DNA of 64,000 bases from Riptortus pedestris (Eukaryota; Arthropoda; Insecta; Hemiptera; Alydidae): the NCBI GenBank assembly GCA_019009955.1, contig CM032231.1, positions 112,959,501-113,023,500 on the forward strand, in the 5' to 3' direction. Both the position numbers and the translations under genes were made by a program. Positions within the stretch are counted from its first letter, which is position 1; every line of letters starts with the position of its first letter. The notes under the pieces were generated by a model. The model was not told where the DNA came from and searched no databases. It was given only the letters and a program-made list of their open reading frames with translations. Of the stretch, positions 43,600 through 55,541 are shown piece by piece.

Positions 43600-44213
43600 G
43601 TTGTTATGGCGCACCACATCGTAGATGCATTGCTAACCGACTGGACTAACACAAGTACTGACAAAAACTACGGACTTTCTATACAACAAACTACACTATT
43701 TGCATGTGGCCATCGAGTTTCAGAAACTCTAGGAGAAAATAACTAGTTCTCTCGAGACTTAGAACCGGCCACACCAAATTAACACTCATACTTAGTGACA
43801 AAGACTGACAGACACACTTGCTCAAATTGTAACATTCACTTGACATTAAGACATGTACTGACAGAATGCCGAGAACGACATCAGGATTTCCTCTATGACT
43901 TACAAGAACTTCTGACGGAAGGCAGCTCATACGTTATGTCTCATACCTACACAAAATTCATATATACGACAAAATTTAACATACAAAATAAGTGGTGTGC
44001 AACAAGATTTCAAATTATATGCATTAATTATATTCATCAAATATGCTCATCACGATTTTTTTTTTTAATTTTGCTACTGATTATGACTATTTTATTTAGA
44101 AATATATTCATTTATAAAATGTTTATTTTTGTTATTTCACATAGTATAATTTTGATTTTTTAAAGTGCAAATCACCTTTGATGTGAAGTTCATAAATAAA
44201 TAAAAAAAATGGA
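43600..44213 (+). pseudogene. I/R1/Jockey-type LINE, 3' end
   Basis: A first segment reads WPSSFRNSRRK-stop-LVLSRLRTGHTKLT. A one-base shift then leads to LVTKTDRHTCSNCNIHLTLR and HVLTECRERHQDF. This is the RLRxGHTxLTH...C-x2-C...H-x4-C zinc-like tail that ends ORF2 of these LINEs. The 3' UTR and an A-rich end (about 44200-44210) follow. At least one stop and one shift make it non-functional. It differs in sequence from the LINE at 11610-12717, so it represents another family. Confidence 0.7.
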
Positions 44214-44242
44214 TGTTATGGAGTTTTGAGTACAATAAAAAG

Positions 44243-44917
44243 TCCGTCACGCAGGGGCTGCGTAAACTAATCAGATTTCCCATGTGAAGTTTTACAATAG
44301 AGAAATCTGCATACTGGTAACACAACACCACCCTGATTAAATACAAAGGTTCTGATTAAAGGAAATCTTTCAGTTACTTAAAATAAATTCCTGAAACAGC
44401 TTCTGAATTGTAAGAATAATTTATTTTTTAATAACTCAATTTTTTGTAGTCAAAGAACTAACTATGGGGGGGGGGGGGGTGGATGAACAGAACGTATTTG
44501 CATAAATCTCACAAATTAACAAAGGTAAGGTAAGGTTAGAAACTACAGGTAAGGTTAGAAGAAGCTTCCACCTGAGCCGAGTACTTACGGAAACGGCCGA
44601 TCTAATCCGAACTATACCCGACCACAGACTTCATAAAAGTGCAAATATCTCGCTTAATATTCAAGATAGAAGAATAAATGTATATAACAATATTTATAGT
44701 AAATTTAATTTGCAATAAGATTGGTTTTATATAATTTTTCGATCCGATGCTCAATAACGGAGATATTTTGAATTTTCGAAAATCCCCCTTCTAAACCCCC
44801 CTTCCCTCTTGTCCGATTTCAGCCAAAACGAACTTGATCTGTCTTTTTACATAAAACGGTTAAATATCGAGTTTCGTAACGATCAAACAAAAATCGTGAC
44901 CGCGAGAGCGTTAACAG

Positions 44918-44976
<59 letters not shown>

Positions 44977-45099
44977 GGAACGGACCTCATTTTCGTCATC
45001 CCCTGGGTAGGATCGATGGACATTTGAAGAAAATTTTCGAAAATCGCGTCATGAGTACGACCTCAATAGCTGATTTTTCCCTGAAGGGAAATCTGACAA
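44243..45099 (+). mobile_element. HINE-A full-length copy
   Basis: TCCGTCACGCAGGGGCTGCG start. The body is nearly the same as 21770-22650, including 'ggtaaggtaaggttagaa'. Core 'ctcaataacggagatatttt', (TA)n 44926-44972, 'ggaacggacctcattttcg'. 3' palindrome tttttccctgaagggaaa, TCTGACAA (mutated CTAA). Confidence 0.9.
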
Positions 45100-46370
45100 A
45101 ATCCCAAAGATCCTCGCTGGTTCCAGAAACCTTGGTATAAAACATGTACATGCTTAGTCCAGTATCATGAAGTTTCCTTTGCCAACATAATAAAACCTTT
45201 ACGTGGATAGAACGTGATCTGGTTTTCGATATGTATACATTTGTATTCGCGCCATATTCTCCAGCCTGTAAACAGGGAAGCCAGCGAATTACCTATTGTA
45301 TTGCTTTAGTGCGTTCCATAGGATACACCAAGGTCTAGGTCCAATAAATTATATTAAATTATTATTATCTGATATATTTACTTGAAATTGTGAGAGTAAG
45401 TTTATTTTTTACTTATTGAAAGAGAAAAATCCTGTATTATTTACTTATTTAGGTGTGTCGAAATTTAAGCGATACACGCTTTTTTTTATAACACTAAAAT
45501 AGTTTATGTAAAGCCACCCAGTCGTAGGTAAAAGCAGGGTTATTTTTTTTTCTCCAAAGTCTATGCCTTGGGTTTTTAATCTGCAATCAGTAATAAGTGT
45601 TTGTATTAAATTTAAAATTAAATAGTTTCAAATGCTGTGTATTCATAACATTTCGTTTATTTTATTTAATAGGAGTTCAACGAAGTTTTTTTAGGAAAGG
45701 AAAGAAGTAATAATCGATAATTTCGGTTCATACGTATATTAAGATCCTGAAAACTGAATCATTGTATAAAAGTATCTGGAATTGTGCATAACCTAGAAAA
45801 CGTAAAATATTTTCACGAACTACCAGAAAAGAGACATACTTACCTATTCCAAATTATTTAATGCCTTGGGTTTTTAAATTAAATTACAACAATATACATA
45901 TATTTCCAAAGTGACTAATAATGCATAAAGATAATTTATTAATTGCATTTTGATACTAATGTTAAAAGAAATTGATATCAATAAATGCTTGAATCATTGA
46001 GGTTATTGCAAGTGCCAGTATCATGACCAAAGTCCACTACTTCATCATTATGGAATAGCTAGGTTGCTATCTAAATAGTGTTATACAACTCAAGAATGCA
46101 ATTTAAAATCAACTTTTTTAATCCCCAATCCATATTTTGTAAAATCTGTTTAGAAGATTATGTCATTTTTGTTGGCAATAAAAAAGTCGTAATGTTAATG
46201 ATAACACTTATCTGTTGTTTAATGAGTTTTTGTAGTTACCCTCTGCTTCAATCTATAGCAGCTCATTATGAGCTATAATTGTGAATGATGAAATAATGGC
46301 CTTAATAAATTCACTGATTACATAGCGGAAGGTCAAGAGAAATAAAAATCCAAATGATTTATATACAATC
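45100..46370. other. Long low-repeat AT-rich interval
   Basis: No recognised transposon or coding frame. A 66-codon frame at 46078-46278 has a hydrophobic stretch but no known motif. Confidence 0.4.
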
Positions 46371-46445
46371 GTTTTATTGCACGACTAGTTTCGGGTCTAG
46401 TTGACGTCTCATCGGGTCCACAATGCAACACGTAGTAAACATCAC
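46371..46445 (-). repeat. Penelope-like terminal-repeat fragment (probable)
   Basis: The minus strand reads 'acccgatgagacgtcaacta' then 'gacccgaaactagtcgtgca' and 'ataaaacg'. CxGATGA...CGAAAC in this spacing is the hammerhead-like signature of Penelope-like elements. No ORF is attached. Confidence 0.45.
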
Positions 46446-46651
46446 AACTACATTCCACTAGTTAAGCATAGACTAACTAATAGCAATATGGCGGGTCAAG
46501 TCAGCTGACTACAATCGATACGTCAGAAAGTAAAATCATCGATTATAGGTCCCACGTCCTGGGTACTAAATGAAGTGTTTAAAATAGTAAATTATTCAAT
46601 GAATTTTCTAGTAAGTTAAAAATACATAATTCAAAGTTTAATTTCAGTCTT

Positions 46652-46774
46652 TTAGCAGATTTCCCTTAGGGGAGCTATTGAGGTCGTACACATTACCTGA
46701 TCGAAATATTTCTTCAAATGTCCATCGATCCTACCTAGGAGATGACGAAAATGAGGTCCGTTCAAAACTGTATG

Positions 46775-46837
<63 letters not shown>

Positions 46838-47442
46838 TGTTGCCGCTCTAGCGGTCGCAATTATTGTTTAACCGTTACCAAACTCGATATTTAGTCATTT
46901 TATGTAAATAGAAAGATCAAGTTCGTTAGCGGCTGAAATCGGGCCATTAGAAGGGGGGTTTAGAGGGGGAGAATTTTGAAAATTCGAAATATCTCCGTTA
47001 ATAAAATCAATCTTATAGAAAATTAAACGTACTATAAATATTATTATACATTTATTCGAACATTAACAGAGATATTTGCATTTTTCAGTTTTCAGACTTC
47101 AGCAAACCCCCACTGCTATTCATGCTACATAAACAATACTCGGTTATGTAACAAACCACATCATTCCAAGCTTAAACACCACATACTGTTTTCAAGAGAC
47201 ATTTATTATACGAAATTAATACGTTATATTCAGATATATTATAGTAATGGTTTTTCTTTCCGGTAATAAGTTGGCATAACTGTGTGTTTATATTTCAGAT
47301 GCTTTCCGTCGGGAGGTTTCTTATTATCGTTTGTATTTATTCACTTCATATTCGTGGTGTTGTGTTACCGGTATGTAGATTTATCTATTGTTAAACTTCA
47401 TGCGGGAAATCTGCTTAGTTTACGCAGCCCCTGCGTGACGGA
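46652..47442 (-). mobile_element. HINE-A full-length copy
   Basis: Minus strand: TCCGTCACGCAGGGGCTGCG at 47442, body 'cctcccgacggaaagcatct', core, (TA)n 46779-46833, and 3' end with a shortened palindrome ('tcccctaagggaaatctgct') and AA at 46652. Confidence 0.88.
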
Positions 47443-47537
47443 CGTTTTTATTCATATACATTCTTATATTATTATTGTTAGATTATGATATATATATAAA
47501 GAGCTTGCCATATGATTAATAAGACATATGACTATTC

Positions 47538-48470
47538 CATTTTTGAGGTGCTGGATGGGGAAGGAATTATTATCTCAGGTAAGAAAAAACGCCTCGTTCC
47601 TTCACTATTCTTTATTCGTTGTGACAGAGCGCTTTCAGAGCATACGCTCCATCATCAGTGCCCTACTGGCAAACAAATACCATAAAAACGTTGTTCAATA
47701 TGTCATTTAATTAAACAATTTAGAAAATATATGTACATGTCGATGGTCAAGAGTTAAAACAGTGAATATTTACAGAAACAAGAAAAACTATTTTTACAGA
47801 TTAAAATTAAAAATTAAAAACTTGTCAGTAGAATATATACACAATTTCAATAAATAGTTAAAATAAACAAATGAATAAAAAATGAATATTTACAGTTAAG
47901 TCTAAAATAGAATAAATAATTAAAAGCGAATAGTCCAATTAAAATTAAAAAACAAAAATGAAGGAACAACCACCGGAGGAGCTACAGAAAGGAATACTTA
48001 CAGAAAACGTTTTTCTTTTTCTTTTACATTGTTTCTTTTACGTTTTCTGTATGTATTGCTTTCTGTAGCTCCTCCGGTGGTTGTTCCTTCATTTTTGGTT
48101 TTTAATTTTAATTGGACTATTCGCTTTTAATTATTTATTCTATTTTAGACTTAACTGTAAATATTCATTTTTTATTCATTTGTTTATTTTAACTATTTAT
48201 TGAAATTGTGTATATATTCTACTGACAAGTTTTTAATTTTAATCTGTAAAAATAGTTTTTCTTGTTTCTGTAAATATTCACTGTTTTAACTCTTGACCAT
48301 CGACATGTACATATATTTTCTAAATTGTTTAATTAAATGACATATTGTACAACGTTTTTATGGTATTTGTTTGCCAGTAGGGCACTGATGATGTAGCGTA
48401 TGCTCTGAAAGCGCTCTGTCACAACGAATAAAGAATAGTGAAGGAACGAGGCGTTTTTTCTTACCTGAGA
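47538..48470. mobile_element. 933-bp foldback element with 11-bp target-site duplication
   Basis: Two inverted arms of about 430-440 bp (47571-48009 and 48041-48472) differ at only a few positions around a 31-nt loop. The outer flanks carry the direct repeat tatgactattc (47527-47537 and 48471-48481; the last bases of the right arm overlap it). The left side has 33 extra bases ('tttttgaggtgctggatggg') that recur at 57962-57981. Each arm has CTGATGATG...GAAAGCGCT. Its likely origin is head-to-head copying of a Penelope-like terminal repeat; no protein is encoded. Confidence 0.85.
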
Positions 48471-48754
48471 TATGACTATTCAGACTAACCTCTACAGTGT
48501 AATATGAGTGGTGGTCTAGCCTAGATGTAAAATTCGATCAGTATTTTCTTGTTTCAATAAAGTCTTATCCTATTATTTAGATACATCTAAACAAACATAA
48601 TGTTCACATTCTCCATTATTCTCCTCCTGTAATTGTCAAAGTGAACCTCCCAGATTTAAGCTCACACCCAACTTCCAGATCTTCCAACTTCAGATCTTTA
48701 TATGCTAATCAGTCTTCTCATTATCTAATCTACAGATACTATAAAACCACGCTC

Positions 48755-48962
48755 TATTCATTTCCCTCACATGGTAAACCTAGAGTGGCGAGTTCGATCC
48801 TCGCCTGGGCAAGTAAATTATTCAGTGACGAAATTCATTAAATAACGTCCTAAAATCCCACCCTGGCTAGAAAAGGGTGGTAACCTGTAGATAACCCGTC
48901 CCGATTAGTCTAAGTTGCAAAAAGTGGACGTTAATAAATAAATAAATAAATATTCATTTCCC
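48755..48962 (+). repeat. tRNA-SINE, 5'-truncated, with 12-bp TSD
   Basis: SINE body 48767-48950 begins 'tcacatggtaaacctagagt', has B-box 'gcgagttcgatcctcgcctg' and ends in a short (AAAT)n tail. The direct repeat tattcatttccc lies on both sides (48755-48766, 48951-48962). The TSD is still perfect, so this is a recent insertion. Confidence 0.9.
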
Positions 48963-49122
48963 ACCTCTACATTTTGTTTATTTCACTCCAATTAAATTAC
49001 TAATTCGAAATACCAATTAAAAAAAAAAAAAAAAAAAAATTAATAGATTCAATCTCACCAAGGAAAAATGATTGGATGTATGAAGCTTCTTTTTTAAAAT
49101 AATTTCTTTAAATATGTAATAA

Positions 49123-49696
49123 TTAGCAGATTTCCCCTAAGGGAAATCAGCTGTTGATGTCGTACTTATGACGCGAATTTTTGAAAATTTCCTCATATAT
49201 ATATATATATATTTGTCCGTTAATGCTCTAGTGGTCGAAATGTTTGTTTGATCGTTACCAAACTCGATAGTACCAAACGTTTTATGTAAAAAAGAGGATC
49301 AAGGTCTTTTACGGATAAAAGTGAACCCATAGAAGGCAGAGGGGGGGGGGGTTAGAAAATTTTCAAGAATTCGAAATATCTCCGTATTATACGTCGTTTT
49401 GAATAATTTCATAGAACTAATCTTATAGAAAATGTAATGTTCTATTAATGTTATTATGCACGATTTTTCATTATCTTGCTTACTACCGGCGATATTTCAA
49501 TTTATTAGTTTTCGGTATTCATTAAATCTCCACTCATACTCATCTCACATTAGCAATAAGTTGTTATATTATGAAGCACATTATTTAAAGCCTAAGTATC
49601 TCATATTGTTCTCATTGAACTTTTACGTTTTGAGATAAATGCAAACATGTGACTCACTTGGGAAATCTGCTTGATAATGCAGCCACTGCGTGGCAA
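49123..49696 (-). mobile_element. HINE-A near full-length copy
   Basis: Minus strand: 3' end tttcccctaagggaaa, TCTGCTAA at 49123. Short TA run about 49196-49211, 'ctctagtggtcgaa', core with G-run, body, and a diverged 5' end 'tgccacgcagtggctgcatt' at 49696. Confidence 0.8.
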
Positions 49697-50094
49697 ACTT
49701 TTTTTAAAATTAGCTACCAGAATACAATAGTGTAATAACCACTTGTGGTATTATTTTTCTCAGTTTTTGTTTTTACAGTGGCTAGAACTGAATTGCCAAT
49801 TGCATTGTGAGCTGGCGAACCCTTAATATATTGAAATGAAAGCTTTGGCCTCTAATTATAATTAATATAAATAAATCTTTGGAAATTGTATTCAATTTAA
49901 ATACTTTCCTAATTTGCTTATAATAGCCCATTCAAGATTTGACCCTTGCATATCCCATATGAATATTCTTTGAGAACGACACATGCCCTATTTTCATTGT
50001 AAACAAATCTATTGTTGTTATTTTTTCTTATTTTAGCCATGAACCTACGGGATGTTTCAAAATTCTCTCCCGCTTTTTCGATGCACATTCCACA
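49697..50094. other. Low-repeat interval
   Basis: No recognised feature. Confidence 0.4.
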
Positions 50095-50513
50095 TGAGTA
50101 GGAATGGGAGATTACTGAATGGTCGAAACTAAATAATGCATAAATCTCGGTTAATATTCATGATGAAAAAAAGGAAAATATATAGAAAATTAAATTTACA
50201 ACCTGACTTTCCGATGCTATTCACAATAACGAAAGTATTTTGAATTTTCCATTTTCCCTCATCTAACCCCCTCCCTCCTCATTTCGTTTTCAGCCATTAA
50301 CAAAATTGATCTCTACTTTTACATAAATCATACATAATGTCGAGTTCAGTAACGGCCAAACAAAAATTGCGACCACTACACCACAGCGAGAATCTCTTTT
50401 AACGAACCTAATTTTCGTCATCTGTTGGTTATGATCAACGGAAATTTGAAGAAATCTTTTGAAAATTGCTTCATGAGTTCGTTAACTGATTTTCCTTATG
50501 CATAATCTGCTTG
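50095..50513 (+). mobile_element. HINE-A fragment (body to 3' end)
   Basis: 'gagtaggaatgggagattac', 'aatgcataaatctcggttaa', core, 'cggccaaacaaaaattgcga', no TA array, 'ttcgtcatctgttggttatg', 'acggaaatttgaagaaatct' and a decayed 3' end 'gattttccttatgcataatc', TGCTTG. Confidence 0.65.
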
Positions 50514-51712
50514 TAGGATGTTGAGGAAATATTCCCAAAGGCTAAAGGAAAATTTTTGTTTAAAGGTAAGTTCCTTCCATTTCGAAGATCTAGAGGTCTG
50601 CAGTGTTGATGTGAGTTATTTTTCTTCCTGAAATAGACTTAAATATAATTTATTTACTGTTTTAGAGTTAATTAGGAAAGGCATTTCGAAATAGAAATAA
50701 CGAACTTTTCGTTATTTCTTCTAAAATCTCTTGTTCATATTATCAGAGCTGGCAGAGATCACAAAATGTACAGACTACTCTCTACAGTGATTGTGACCCA
50801 CAATTTCAACGATATCAATTAGTAGACCTTAAAAGTGATAGACAGCTTTCAATAAGGCCAATCACTGGTGTTAACTAACAGGCAGAGAAACTTCAAAAGT
50901 GCCGGAAAAGACCCTTAGACCTGAGAGGCAATTAAGGCTCTTATAATGACAATCATATGATAGTGACAGCCTTGACACCTGTCATCGGCGAAGGACGGTA
51001 GTACGACGAACGTAAGTAGGCAATGTCAAACAATGGCGTCACCAGGCTAAAAGCTTGCCCGTGTTTGCATTTGGCTAGAGTACACACAACCCTTCCTCCT
51101 AGCGTTGGCGAACTGGAATATATATGGGAGACTATTTAATAAAACATATATTCTTTTCATTCCAAAACCCCGCTTGATAATCGCTTAACGTTTTATGTTT
51201 AAAGATAATAATAACGTTAATTAATAATAATAACAGAGACGAGTAGGTATTGCAAAAAAAAAATAGCAGTCAGGGGACTGCCGGTAGAAGTGAAAACTCC
51301 TTTAGCTTTGATCGCTCAATTTTGGCATTGCTGAGAAATTTTTTTTACGAAGTCTTATTTTAAAAATATTTTTAGTTATTTATCAATAAGTAACAGTTAT
51401 GTTCTATTTTACATGAAAAAATGAAATGACAAAAATAATAGTGATAAAAAAAAATAATGTACCACGAATTGTTTTATTTATCAATATAAAATACTATACA
51501 TAATTATTTCAGTTATTTTACATAAAAGAAAAAAAATTACATTTCAGAATTATTACAAATGCTTTACAAAAATAAGTTAAGTACACTCAGAAAAATCAAT
51601 TTCTATCCATAATTTCAACAACTCTTGCACCATCATCACTGCCAGCATCATCACCAATTTCTAAATGTGATACGATCGGTATATGGTAGCTAAAGTAGGA
51701 TACAAACAGTTT
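50514..51712. other. Low-repeat interval
   Basis: 50740-51130 is less AT-rich but no frame longer than about 40 codons resembles a known protein. No gene is called. Confidence 0.35.
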
Positions 51713-51798
51713 TGATTCGAATTTATTTAAATATCGGAATTTATTTAAATATTCGAATTTATTTATTTAAATATTCGAATTTATTTAAACTTCGGATT
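51713..51798. repeat. Short tandem repeat, about 18-22 bp unit
   Basis: Four to five imperfect units of 'tatttaaatattcgaattta' in tandem. Not related to HINE-A. Confidence 0.75.
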
Positions 51799-51956
51799 AA
51801 AATATCTATGAAAGTAAAAATGGTAGATATATAGTATCTGTGAACGAAATGATGCTGGTTTTGTCCTCTTTAAAATGGTATGCGAACGAAAACTCTAGCT
51901 AATTTGGTTCAGGAGTTATGAAGAAAAGAAGCTCCTTTAGCTTTGAGTTGAGTACT

Positions 51957-51986
51957 AGCGGTGGCGGTAGCGGTGGCGGTGTCGCG
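51957..51986. repeat. (GGTGGC)n-like short repeat
   Basis: 'agcggtggcggtagcggtgg' and following bases are a short GC-rich hexamer repeat within an open frame of low complexity. Confidence 0.6.
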
Positions 51987-52059
51987 ATTTCATACTTTTT
52001 TCCTCTCCCGCAAATGCTTCCTTACGGGGTGCACAACGTGCCTAAAGAAGTTTTCACTT

Positions 52060-52650
52060 CAAAAAAAAAAAAACAACTTATGAATCCATTCAAAACTTTA
52101 AGGCAGGATGTGAAATACTTGCTGGGTCCAAATACTTACAAAGGCACAATAACGTGCCAAAAGTATACCATCAAGCTCTAGCAGACAAATCCGGCATGGC
52201 AGACAGGAAGATTGGCTATTGGATAAAGTAAAGATGTATTGCGATGAAGCGACGATAACTGTCCATAATTTGCACCATAAAAAACCGGATATTCTCATTA
52301 TTGTCAATATGAGATTATTTACATTACAGTACCCAAAGATGAGAAAATCCTATGCCGAAAAATTAATAAAATATCAAGAATTAGCTACTGAGGTTAAAGA
52401 TGTATACAAGCTTAAGTCTATCATGGTTACGGCTATAAGTACAAATGGATTCGTGCCTAAAAAAACTTAAATCTGCTAGTAGAAGCTATTACGAGAATTA
52501 TGCGCTAGTTTTTAAATTCCCGTTGATACATAAATCACGATTACAAACTCTACATCGGTTGGATTTTCCCCGGATGTGCATTTCATCAATTCGTTTCAAT
52601 TTTCTGAGAATAAACCTCCCTATTATAATAACTCCCCCTCCCTCTCCAAA
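52060..52650 (+). pseudogene. LINE C-terminal fragment, second copy
   Basis: A first frame reads GCEILAGSKYLQRHNNVPKV and YHQALADKSGMADRK. After a small shift near 52225 it continues KMYCDEATITVHNLHHKKPD, ILIIVNM and ...KYQELATEVKDVYKLKSI, then NGFVPKKT and a stop. The order GC..L...YL.RHN.V, then KPDI, then KYQELA..K..Y.LK, is that of the C-terminal third of a non-LTR retrotransposon polyprotein. It shares its last part and the following 3' UTR ('catcggttggattttcccc') with the LINE in the chimera at 32441-32747. Shifts make it dead. Confidence 0.75.
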
Positions 52651-53600
52651 TTCTCACTTACAACATGTGATTAGGACAAGAGTGGAGGGTAGATTAAAGT
52701 TGTAATCTGCATAGTCATACTGGCTAAAATCTATCATTGGCAAAATTAAGCAGGCTACAGGCCGCATACCGAAGGATCTAACAACTCTGGCTCTAAATCT
52801 AATTTTCTCCACTAATGCCTTTACTGGTGTGAATGGAATTTTCCTCTTGATGCCTTTATTGCTGGATGATCTGATGCAGAAGGCAATGGGAAACCACTGC
52901 ACGTGACCCTCTTATTCCCTTGTTTGGAACTGGTAAAATCATGTGTAGCTGTTTCACTTTGTTCACTTGCTTTCGTCCCCTCCCCCCCCCCATCTTTAAG
53001 AAGAGGAAAGCCGCCATCGTTGTGGAGGAAGCTCTATATAATAAATAGTAATAATAATAATTCTTGTTTCCCAATAAATTATATAAACAAAGTGTTTCGT
53101 TGCTTTTCCTTTAAAATTATTTCGTTAGAATGTAAAGCTCAATATCTCATACACAGGTCTATTAGGTACAGAGAAATATGCATTTTTTTTATTTTCTCTC
53201 CCCTTTAAGCCTCCCTCTCCCTTAGTGGATTTCCATCAAAAGGGGAGGTGTTTCCAAAATCCTAAATACAATATTTCAAGATTCTAACACTAATAGTTTT
53301 AAAGTTAATTAAGAGGAGATAGATCTTGTTAAAACTCTTTTAGGAACTCAAAATATATCTTGATTTTCTTCCTCCAGTTTTTCATCTCAGATGATGGTTG
53401 TAAAATCTCTAAGGCGTAAAATCAAAGTGCGCAGTGTTAATTGCCTTATGAAAGAACATATAGATAAGCAAATAGCCTTTCATCGGAGTTGTTCAAAAGG
53501 GCTGCCCTCGTCAGGTTGTTGGGCCTATATCTAGTCGTTACAACATTCTAGGGATTGCTTAATCCAACTAATGGAGTGCGCATCACTCACAAACAGACCA
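52651..53600. other. Low-repeat interval, possible unrecognised repeat
   Basis: 'gcaggctacaggccgcatac' to 'aaggcaatgggaaaccactg' (52745-52900) looks like conserved repeat sequence, but I cannot assign it. A C-run follows at about 52980. Confidence 0.3.
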
Positions 53601-54384
53601 ATTAAGTTTTATATATATATATATCTCGGGTGTTTATAAAGTAATGGTGTTTACTTTGAATCTGGAATCTGAATTCATTTATTTCTACTTTGCTAATAAC
53701 CATGGTAATTAATTTATCTGAAATTGGGAAATGCAGTAGCGTGAAGAAAGACTGCAGAAAGGATTTGTTCAAACAAAAAGTGGTAAAAGATATCAATCTG
53801 ATTACAACTAGAGAGTCTTTGGAGGCGAAGAATTAATTGAAGACTGTGTATAATTGGTTTCAATTATTGACAGATCAGGACACCCAATGTGATCTGTCTG
53901 TTACTGATGAGTACCTAGTACTCTGATAGGCATAAGAGAAGTATATCATGGTACTCAAAATATACATATCTGTCTACATACCTGTTCCTAACCTCAATAA
54001 AAGGTTTAGAATCTTTAATCAGTATGTACCTGTTTATTCTTCAACTCATGACCCTCCGAGAACAAAAGCCTGTCTTCTAAATCTACAAAACATATGTTTT
54101 ACACCTAACCTATAAAGAGAGATATAAATATTCCAAAGAGCTATAAACACAACAATCCTTCATTACACTCCCTAACAATGCCCATATAACTTTTCGATGA
54201 TTTTGATCATAAATGATTAATCTTTGAGATGAAATTTTTCAGAAGAATTCTAGCCCAAAAGAATGAAGGGACTCTATTTAAAATGAGACAATACGAGCAA
54301 CATTACACATTTACTTCAATTTAAATTAAACTAATTATAGGCAAGTTAACGTCTATAGGATACGAATGAGTGACCACAGAGAAG
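53601..54384. other. Low-repeat interval
   Basis: No recognised feature apart from a short TA run at 53611-53624. Confidence 0.4.
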
Positions 54385-55541
54385 TCCGTCACGCTGGGAC
54401 TGTGTAAACTAAGCAGATTTCCTTCGTGAAGTTTAACAATAGATAAATCTACATACTGGTAACACAACACCAACGTGAATATTAAGTGAATAATTACAAG
54501 CGGTAATAAGAAATCGTTCCCTATCCAACGGGAAGAGTCTGAAATTTAACAAACAGGTCTGCTAACCTCTCACCGAAAAGAAAAACAATTACCAAATTAT
54601 ATTAGAATGTAACATATTAATTTTATTGATAACTATTTACTAAAGCTAGTGCTATAATTTACATTGAATCAGAATAATTTTTATTTCAATCACTAAAAAT
54701 TTAGTAATCCAAGAACATAAGGGGGGGGGGATCAACAGAACGTACTTGTTTGTATCTCGTATAATAAAGCTGTCTTGAAAACAATAGTTGGTGTATAATC
54801 TTCTAATGAAGTGGTTCTTGATATAACAGCTTATTATTAATATGACACTAGTAGGAGTAGGGGTTTACTGAAAGCGTAAAACTATAAAATTCAAATATCT
54901 GGGTTAATACTCATTATACGGAAAATATGTATAGAACAATAATAATAGTAAATGTAATTTCCAATAAGATTGTTTCTATACAATTTTTCGATCAGACATA
55001 TAGTAACAGAGATATTTCGAATTTTTGAAATTCTTCCCCTCTAACCCCCCCCCCCCCCTAAGATTCGATTTCAGCCGTTAACAAACTTGATCATTCTTTT
55101 TACATAAAACGACTAAATATTGAGTTTGGCAACGATCAAACAATAATTGCGACCCCTAGAGCGGTAACTGACAAATATATGTATGTATGTATGTAGGATG
55201 AAAAATTGTTGGCTACGCTTCCACTATAATAATTTATTAAAACGGCAAAGCGCTTTCGATGCTGTGCATCATCGGCAGTGCTCGATGCACAGTATCGAAA
55301 CCGATGCACAGCATCGAAAGTGCTCTGCCGTTTTAATAAATTATTATAGTGGAAGCGTAGCCAACAATTTTTTCATCCTACATATATTAGAAGTCACTTC
55401 CACCTGTCAGAATAACAACTCAGAAGACTCAAATATATATAGTTTTGAAAGAACCTCATTTTTGTCATCTTCTAGGTAGGATCGATGGACATTTGAAGAA
55501 AAATGTCGAAAACCGCGTCATGAGTACGACCTCAATAGCTG
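54385..55541 (+). mobile_element. HINE-A copy interrupted by a small foldback
   Basis: TCCGTCACGCTGGGACTGTG start, 'gtgaagtttaacaatagata', core 'catatagtaacagagatatt', C-run, 'cccctagagcggtaactgac', and an array of TATG units. Then the foldback (55192-55382), 'tatatagttttgaaagaacc', and 'atcgatggacatttgaagaa'. It ends 'cctcaatagctg' without the palindrome. Confidence 0.8.
55192..55382. mobile_element. 190-bp foldback with GAAAGCGCT boxes
   Basis: Arms 'taggatgaaaaattgttggc...' (55192-55275) and its reverse complement (55301-55382) pair almost perfectly. Each contains GATGCTGTGCATC and AAAGCGCTTTCG / CGAAAGTGCTCT. The 25-nt centre repeats 'cgatgcacagtatcgaaa'. It sits in the HINE-A microsatellite. 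Downstream 'cacttccacctgtcag' links it to the repeat at 31065-31175. Confidence 0.8.

Noticed and set aside
46078..46278. 66-codon frame with a hydrophobic segment
   Set aside because: Cysteine/leucine-rich by chance in AT-rich DNA; no motif, no start context and no neighbouring coding evidence.
55183..55479. 98-codon frame with H/C-rich segment
   Set aside because: It spans the small foldback; the apparent repeats of residues come from the inverted arms.
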